This document shows positions 5,789 through 8,774 of a stretch of DNA of 8,774 bases, piece by piece. The notes under the pieces are model-generated. The model made no database searches, was not told the DNA's origin, and saw only the letters and a program-made list of their open reading frames with translations. The stretch lies in assembly GCA_013336035.1 (NCBI GenBank), contig JAAXUL010000282.1, positions 1 through 8,774 of the forward strand. The letters run 5' to 3'. Source of the stretch: Chloroflexales bacterium (GTDB lineage: Bacteria > Chloroflexota > Chloroflexia > Chloroflexales > Chloroflexaceae). The stretch's first letter is position 1. Every line of letters starts with the position of its first letter. Position numbers and translations under genes: made by a program.

Positions 5789-5813
5789 ATGTGGGGAGGA
5801 TACCTCCCCACAT
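5789..5813 (-). terminator. Perfect 11-bp hairpin with T-rich tail, probable terminator of the DHA2 exporter transcript
   Basis: ATGTGGGGAGG (5789-5799) and CCTCCCCACAT (5803-5813) are perfect inverted arms around a three-base loop. On the minus strand the stem is followed by TCTTTTGTATTG, a U-rich tract, as in intrinsic terminators. It lies 111 bases downstream of the exporter stop and ahead of the 90-residue gene, so it would separate the two minus-strand transcripts. On the plus strand the following bases are G-rich and would not terminate. Confidence 0.6.
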
Positions 5814-5815
5814 AT

Positions 5816-5855
5816 GGGGATGGAGATGGGGATTTCTCTGGGGATATGGAGGGGG
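5816..5855 (+). repeat. G-run array with 12-base period (possible G-quadruplex)
   Basis: Runs of G begin at 5816, 5828, 5840 and 5851 (four, four, four and five G), giving three units of 12 bases that each start GGGGAT. The loops are 7-8 bases, longer than in the most stable quadruplexes. The G-rich strand is the template for the minus-strand genes. It lies between the exporter stop and the terminator-like hairpin. Confidence 0.5.
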
Positions 5856-5924
5856 CGGATTCTGGCAGGCGTATGCCCTACCAGACCGGCAATAGAGCAC
5901 GGGTCGCTTCCACGCAGCCAGGGC

Positions 5925-7424
5925 TTATGTGCCCTCAGTGGCCTGCTCACCCTGGCCGCGGCCGTTCTCCTGCTCACGGCTCACATGAGCGGCGCGCCGC
6001 GCAAGCACATGGCTTCCAGACGCGATAGTAAGGGCGACGACGATGAGCGCCGTGGCGACGGCGAAGGTGAGCCGCATGCCGGCCGCGACCGCCTCAGGAC
6101 TTGTGGCGCTCATGTCGCTCGTCGCCGCCCCGAGTGCGAACAGGGTGCCCATCAGCGAGGCGCCGGTGATCAGCCCGAGATTGCGCGACAGGGTGAGCAG
6201 GCCGGAGATGAGACCCCGCTGGTCCGCCTGGCTCTGGGTCATCACGGCGGTGGTATTGGCCGCCTGAAACAGCGCATAGCCGGCAGTGATGACGACGAGC
6301 GGCGCGACGTACCCCAGGACGCCAACGCTCGTGGGCATCATCGTCAGGGTTGCGGAGCCGACTGCCATAGCGATGAGCCCGGCGATGGTCATGGGCTGGG
6401 CGCCAAGCCGATCGACACTGCGGCCAGCCAGCACGCCCGTCAGTGCGGCGACGATGGGGCCGACCGACATGATGAGGCCGACACGGGTCGGGTCGAGCCC
6501 AAACGCACCGGAGAGATAGAATGGGCCGACCACCAGCGTCGCCATCACCACCGTCGTGACCAGGGCGCTCATCGCGAACCCCGCGCTCAGCACCGGCTCG
6601 CGGAACAGCGACAGCTGGATCAGCGGCGCGGCGGCCTTCGCCTCGGCGAGCAGGAAGAGCCCGAGGCCAGCGACAGCCGTGACCAGCAGCGCCAGGTTAC
6701 CCAGGCCGAAGCTGCCGCGCCCGCTCGTCATGGCCAGAGCATACGCCGCGAGCGTCAGGGCAAGCAGCAGCGTGCCCACATAGTCGAAGCCTACCCGCTT
6801 TGTCTGTGTCCCCCGGCGATCTGCGGGCAGGAAGCGGTGCGCGAGCAGCAGCGTCAGGACGCCCAACGGCACCATGACGAAGAAGATCGCCGGCCAACCA
6901 GAGCGCGCGAGCAGGACGCCGCCGAGCGACGGGCCGAGGGCGGTGCCGACGGCCGACATCGTGCCCAGTAGCCCCATGGCGCTGCCGGTCCTGGCCTGCG
7001 GCACCGTCTCGCCGACCAACGCCAGCGTGAGGGCCAGCATAATCGCCGCCCCGAGGCCCTGCGCCGCCCGGGCGGCGATCAGTAGCCAGAGCGTGGGGGC
7101 GATGCCGCACAGGGCCGAGGCCAGCGTGAACAGACCCATGCCGGCCAGGAGCAGCCGCCGGCGGCCGGCGAGGTCGCCGAGCCGGCCAACACCAATGATC
7201 AGGGTAGTCGTGGCGAGCAGGTAGGCGAGGACGACCCACTGGACCTGCTGCAAGGAGACGCTGAACGCCTCCGCCAGGGTTGGTAGGGCGACATTGGCGA
7301 TGCTGGTGCCAAGCGAAGACAACAGCATCGAGAGCGACAGGCTGGCGAGCGCCCAGCCTGCCGAAGGAAGGCGCTCCCCACGTCCGGCGACGACCTCATC
7401 TCGTGGTGTCATAGCTGACTTCAC
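5925..7424 (-). CDS. DHA2-type (14-TM) MFS drug exporter
   Basis: A 499-residue major facilitator protein of the EmrB/QacA type, which expels drugs or other small molecules by proton antiport. About fourteen hydrophobic segments can be counted from residue 22 to 476. Visible motifs are motif A GRLGDLAGRRR (80-90), the motif-B-like AARAAQGLGAA with Arg119, and the antiporter motif C region GTALGPSLGGVL (160-171). The TM1 motif reads LGTSIANVALP (38-48), with Gly where many DHA2 proteins have Asp, as in one known subgroup. The tail is polar (REQENGRGQGEQ). The start is set at GTG 7424 because GGAGG (7430-7434) lies five bases before it. ATG 7412 is in frame but 17 bases from that site. It begins 21 bases after the first MDR gene, so the reductase and exporter are probably co-expressed. 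Substrate is not predictable. Confidence 0.93.
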   Translation of the reverse strand: MKSAMTPRDEVVAGRGERLPSAGWALASLSLSMLLSSLGTSIANVALPTLAEAFSVSLQQVQWVVLAYLLATTTLIIGVGRLGDLAGRRRLLLAGMGLFTLASALCGIAPTLWLLIAARAAQGLGAAIMLALTLALVGETVPQARTGSAMGLLGTMSAVGTALGPSLGGVLLARSGWPAIFFVMVPLGVLTLLLAHRFLPADRRGTQTKRVGFDYVGTLLLALTLAAYALAMTSGRGSFGLGNLALLVTAVAGLGLFLLAEAKAAAPLIQLSLFREPVLSAGFAMSALVTTVVMATLVVGPFYLSGAFGLDPTRVGLIMSVGPIVAALTGVLAGRSVDRLGAQPMTIAGLIAMAVGSATLTMMPTSVGVLGYVAPLVVITAGYALFQAANTTAVMTQSQADQRGLISGLLTLSRNLGLITGASLMGTLFALGAATSDMSATSPEAVAAGMRLTFAVATALIVVALTIASGSHVLARRAAHVSREQENGRGQGEQATEGT

Positions 7425-7429
7425 CAGAG

Positions 7430-7434
7430 CCTCC
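7430..7434 (-). promoter_or_regulatory. Ribosome binding site deciding the GTG start of the exporter
   Basis: GGAGG on the minus strand, five bases before GTG 7424 and 17 before the in-frame ATG 7412. The spacing favours the GTG. Confidence 0.6.
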
Positions 7435-7445
7435 GAGCCTATCAG

Positions 7446-8420
7446 TCACGCCGTCACGGTGATGACGACATTCCCCGTTTTGCGTCCCGTTTCCACATAG
7501 CGGTGCGCCTCGGCCAGCTGCTCGAGCGGGTAGCAGCGATCGATCACCGGCTTCAGCCGGCCCGCCTCGCTCAGCTCCTTCAGAAACAGGAGCGCTTCCG
7601 GGCGCGGGACGGCGGTCCCGCCAATGACGTGCTTGCCGCTGGTCAGCGCATACCAGCGCCCTCGCAGCGCGGCGCCGGCCATGACGGTAGAAAGATAGTA
7701 GCCGTTGGGCTTGAGGGCGCCCTGACACTGCGAGAACGTCGTCTTGCCAACCGCGTCCAGAATGATGTCGTAGCGCTCGCCGCGCTTCGTGAAGTCCTCG
7801 TGCGTGTAGTCAACAACCCTGTCGGCGCCCAGCGCTTGCACCAGGGCAACATTGCTTGTACTACAGACCCCGGTCACTTCGGCGCCAAAGTATTTGGCAA
7901 GCTGCACGGCAAATGTGCCGACGCTACCCGAAGCGCCATTGATGAGGACGTTTTGCCCGGGCTGGATGCCGGCTGCTTTGAGGAAGAACAGGGCGGTCTG
8001 GGCGCCAATCGGCAGCGTGGCGGCCTCCGCATAGGTCAAATGCGGCGGTTTTATGACCACCGCCCCATCTTCGGGCAGACACTTGTACTCGGCGTGGGCG
8101 CCAAACTGCTCCGCGAAGGTCGATGCGAAGACCTGGTCGCCCACCTTGAACCGGCGCACGTCCTTGCCGACGGCCTCCACTTCGCCGGCGAGCTCCATGC
8201 CGAAGATGGGGTGCCTGGGCTTGCTGAAGCCGAGGGCGATACGCGCGGGGAGCCAGAGCAGGGGCGGGACGGTAAAGCTGCGCATCCGAGTGTCCCCGGC
8301 ATTGACGGTGCTCGCATGTACTTTGATCAGAAGCTCGTTGTCCCTGGGCGCCGGTTTTTCAACCTCTCTGAGCTGAAGCACCTCCGGCGAGCCGTAGGCT
8401 GTTGCGACCATTGCTTTCAC
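7446..8420 (-). CDS. NAD(P)-dependent MDR oxidoreductase, zinc-independent quinone-reductase-like (paralogue 1)
   Basis: A 324-residue medium-chain reductase with a GroES-like N-terminal domain and a Rossmann domain. Visible are the family start VKAMVATAYGSPEVLQLREV, GMELAGEVEAVG (74-85), the NAD(P)H loop INGASGSVGTFAVQLAK (160-176), LGADRVVDYT (197-206) and LDAVGKTTF (221-229). No structural zinc cysteine cluster or catalytic cysteine near residue 40 is seen (STVNAGD), so a quinone or enone reductase is expected. The start is GTG 8420, with AGGAGG at 8429-8434 and an 8-base spacer. It aligns with the MKA start of the paralogue at 2296-3282. ATG 8411 is the alternative. A longer frame upstream would cross the intergenic hairpin and is rejected. 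It lies between the DUF4386 gene and the DHA2 exporter, a setting that suggests paired reduction and export of toxic compounds (inference). Confidence 0.9.
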   Translation of the reverse strand: MKAMVATAYGSPEVLQLREVEKPAPRDNELLIKVHASTVNAGDTRMRSFTVPPLLWLPARIALGFSKPRHPIFGMELAGEVEAVGKDVRRFKVGDQVFASTFAEQFGAHAEYKCLPEDGAVVIKPPHLTYAEAATLPIGAQTALFFLKAAGIQPGQNVLINGASGSVGTFAVQLAKYFGAEVTGVCSTSNVALVQALGADRVVDYTHEDFTKRGERYDIILDAVGKTTFSQCQGALKPNGYYLSTVMAGAALRGRWYALTSGKHVIGGTAVPRPEALLFLKELSEAGRLKPVIDRCYPLEQLAEAHRYVETGRKTGNVVITVTA

Positions 8421-8428
8421 GTGAATGT

Positions 8429-8434
8429 CCTCCT
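8429..8434 (-). promoter_or_regulatory. Strong Shine-Dalgarno deciding the GTG start of MDR paralogue 1
   Basis: AGGAGG on the minus strand, eight bases before GTG 8420 and 17 before ATG 8411. Together with alignment to the MKA start of the other paralogue, this supports GTG. Confidence 0.6.
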
Positions 8435-8464
8435 TCGGTACGTTGCCGGTGGTGAGGCCGGCAT

Positions 8465-8530
8465 AAACCCTCCACGGGGCGGAGTGATGAGGGCTTGCGG
8501 GAGGATCTTCAGCCCTCCCGCAAACCCTCC
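8465..8530. repeat. Direct repeat AAACCCTCC in the DUF4386-MDR gap
   Basis: AAACCCTCC occurs at 8465-8473 and at 8522-8530. The second copy overlaps the right arm of the hairpin at 8489-8529. It may be an element of regulatory DNA or a chance repeat. Confidence 0.3.
8489..8529 (-). terminator. Long stem-loop after the DUF4386 gene (terminator-like, no T-run)
   Basis: TTGCGGGAGG (8495-8504) and CCTCCCGCAA (8514-8523) pair perfectly around a nine-base loop. Beyond one mismatch, GAGGG (8489-8493) pairs with CCCTC (8525-8529). It starts 14 bases after the DUF4386 stop in minus-strand order. The bases after it on that strand (ATCACTCC) are not a U-tract, so it may only attenuate transcription or protect the RNA end. 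No clear promoter is seen in the rest of this 123-base gap. Confidence 0.45.
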
Positions 8531-8543
8531 CCATCGTGCCTAT

Positions 8544-8774
8544 CTATGCTCCGATCAGGACATCGTTCGGCGCTACCTGGGCGGGCTGGGACACGATCGG
8601 CGCTGGCTTGAAGCCCTTGACGATCAGCCAGATGCCCAGCGACAGCTCCCAGAAGAACTCGGGGATGGTGGTGATGGCCCCCCACACGGACACCTGCTCG
8701 TAGAACCCGAACAGCACAAGGATGGACGAGGCGAAGAGCAGCGGGCCGCCGACCAGGCCCAGCATGGCCATCGC
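8544..8774 (-). CDS. DUF4386-family membrane protein, C-terminal part (cut by right window edge)
   Basis: The frame stays open to the last base and ends at TAG 8544-8546. The visible 76 residues hold one hydrophobic segment (GLVGGPLLFASSILVLFGFY) and the characteristic ending TTIPEFFWELSLGIWLIVKGF, followed by a polar tail. This is the usual C-terminus of DUF4386 proteins, about 230-residue integral membrane proteins of unknown function common in Chloroflexota and other soil bacteria. The in-frame ATG at 8771 is internal to the family pattern, so the true start lies outside. It precedes MDR paralogue 1 by 123 bases that hold a stem-loop. It may share the transcript or be terminated before it. 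Confidence 0.75.
   Translation of the reverse strand, partial: AMAMLGLVGGPLLFASSILVLFGFYEQVSVWGAITTIPEFFWELSLGIWLIVKGFKPAPIVSQPAQVAPNDVLIGA

Noticed and set aside
5707..5811. Upstream in-frame extension of the 90-residue protein
   Set aside because: It would translate the terminator-like hairpin, has no ribosome site, and ATG 5706 has GAGGGG in front.
5814..6971. 385-residue open frame on the plus strand opposite the exporter
   Set aside because: Low-complexity, highly charged translation (RR, DD, QQ runs) antiparallel to an unambiguous 14-TM MFS protein. It starts inside the G-run array.
7413..7424. ATG 7412 as start of the exporter
   Set aside because: GGAGG is 17 bases away from the ATG but five from GTG 7424, so GTG is favoured. 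The four-residue difference has no functional consequence.
1..8774. Mobile element, phage or CRISPR/defence system
   Set aside because: No transposase, integrase, terminal repeats, repeat-spacer array or known defence domain was found in any frame.

Overview
The window is GC-rich bacterial DNA, densely coded, with short intergenic gaps and good Shine-Dalgarno sites. The protein families point to a member of the Chloroflexota. These are a DUF4386 membrane protein, a 90-residue protein with a KGHLDDRWADWF core, a DUF2306 membrane protein, QOR-like medium-chain reductases and an alpha/beta hydrolase with the ANDFSLFWARVQPEV...YDRAGLGWSEPSP signature. That assignment rests on remembered family resemblance and is moderate in confidence. 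No rRNA, tRNA, CRISPR array, insertion sequence or phage gene was seen.

Left end, plus strand, 1-1591: a run of broken genes. The C-terminal part of a TetR regulator enters from outside the window. At about 250 it gives way, in another frame, to the C-terminal third of an alpha/beta hydrolase. After 27 bases comes a second hydrolase that lacks its N-terminus, carries an in-frame TAG at 893, and has lost its own end. At about 1240 it runs in frame into the C-terminal half of a CPBP/CAAX-type intramembrane protease. This looks like successive deletions that left gene remnants.

Minus strand, 8774 down to 1588: nine genes all read leftward. A DUF4386 protein (cut by the right edge) is followed by a zinc-independent MDR oxidoreductase (GTG start) and a 14-TM DHA2-type drug exporter (GTG start). 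A 218-base gap then holds a G-run array and a terminator-like hairpin. A second set follows: the 90-residue protein, a six-TM protein of unknown family, DUF2306, a four-TM protein of unknown family, a second MDR oxidoreductase and a metallo-beta-lactamase-fold hydrolase. Gaps in this second set are 21-36 bases, except for one 129-base gap with two hairpins. It is probably one transcript.

Working model (inference): this is an accessory detoxification or envelope-stress island. It would combine NAD(P)H-dependent reduction of electrophiles or quinones (two MDR paralogues), hydrolysis (MBL fold), export (DHA2) and several uncharacterised membrane proteins, probably under a TetR-type repressor. 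Palindromes at 5423-5438 and 2271-2284 are candidate operators. I see no clear evidence of a wholly new defence or mobile system. The most unusual items are the hydrolase/protease chimera and the membrane-protein/MDR/90-residue cluster.
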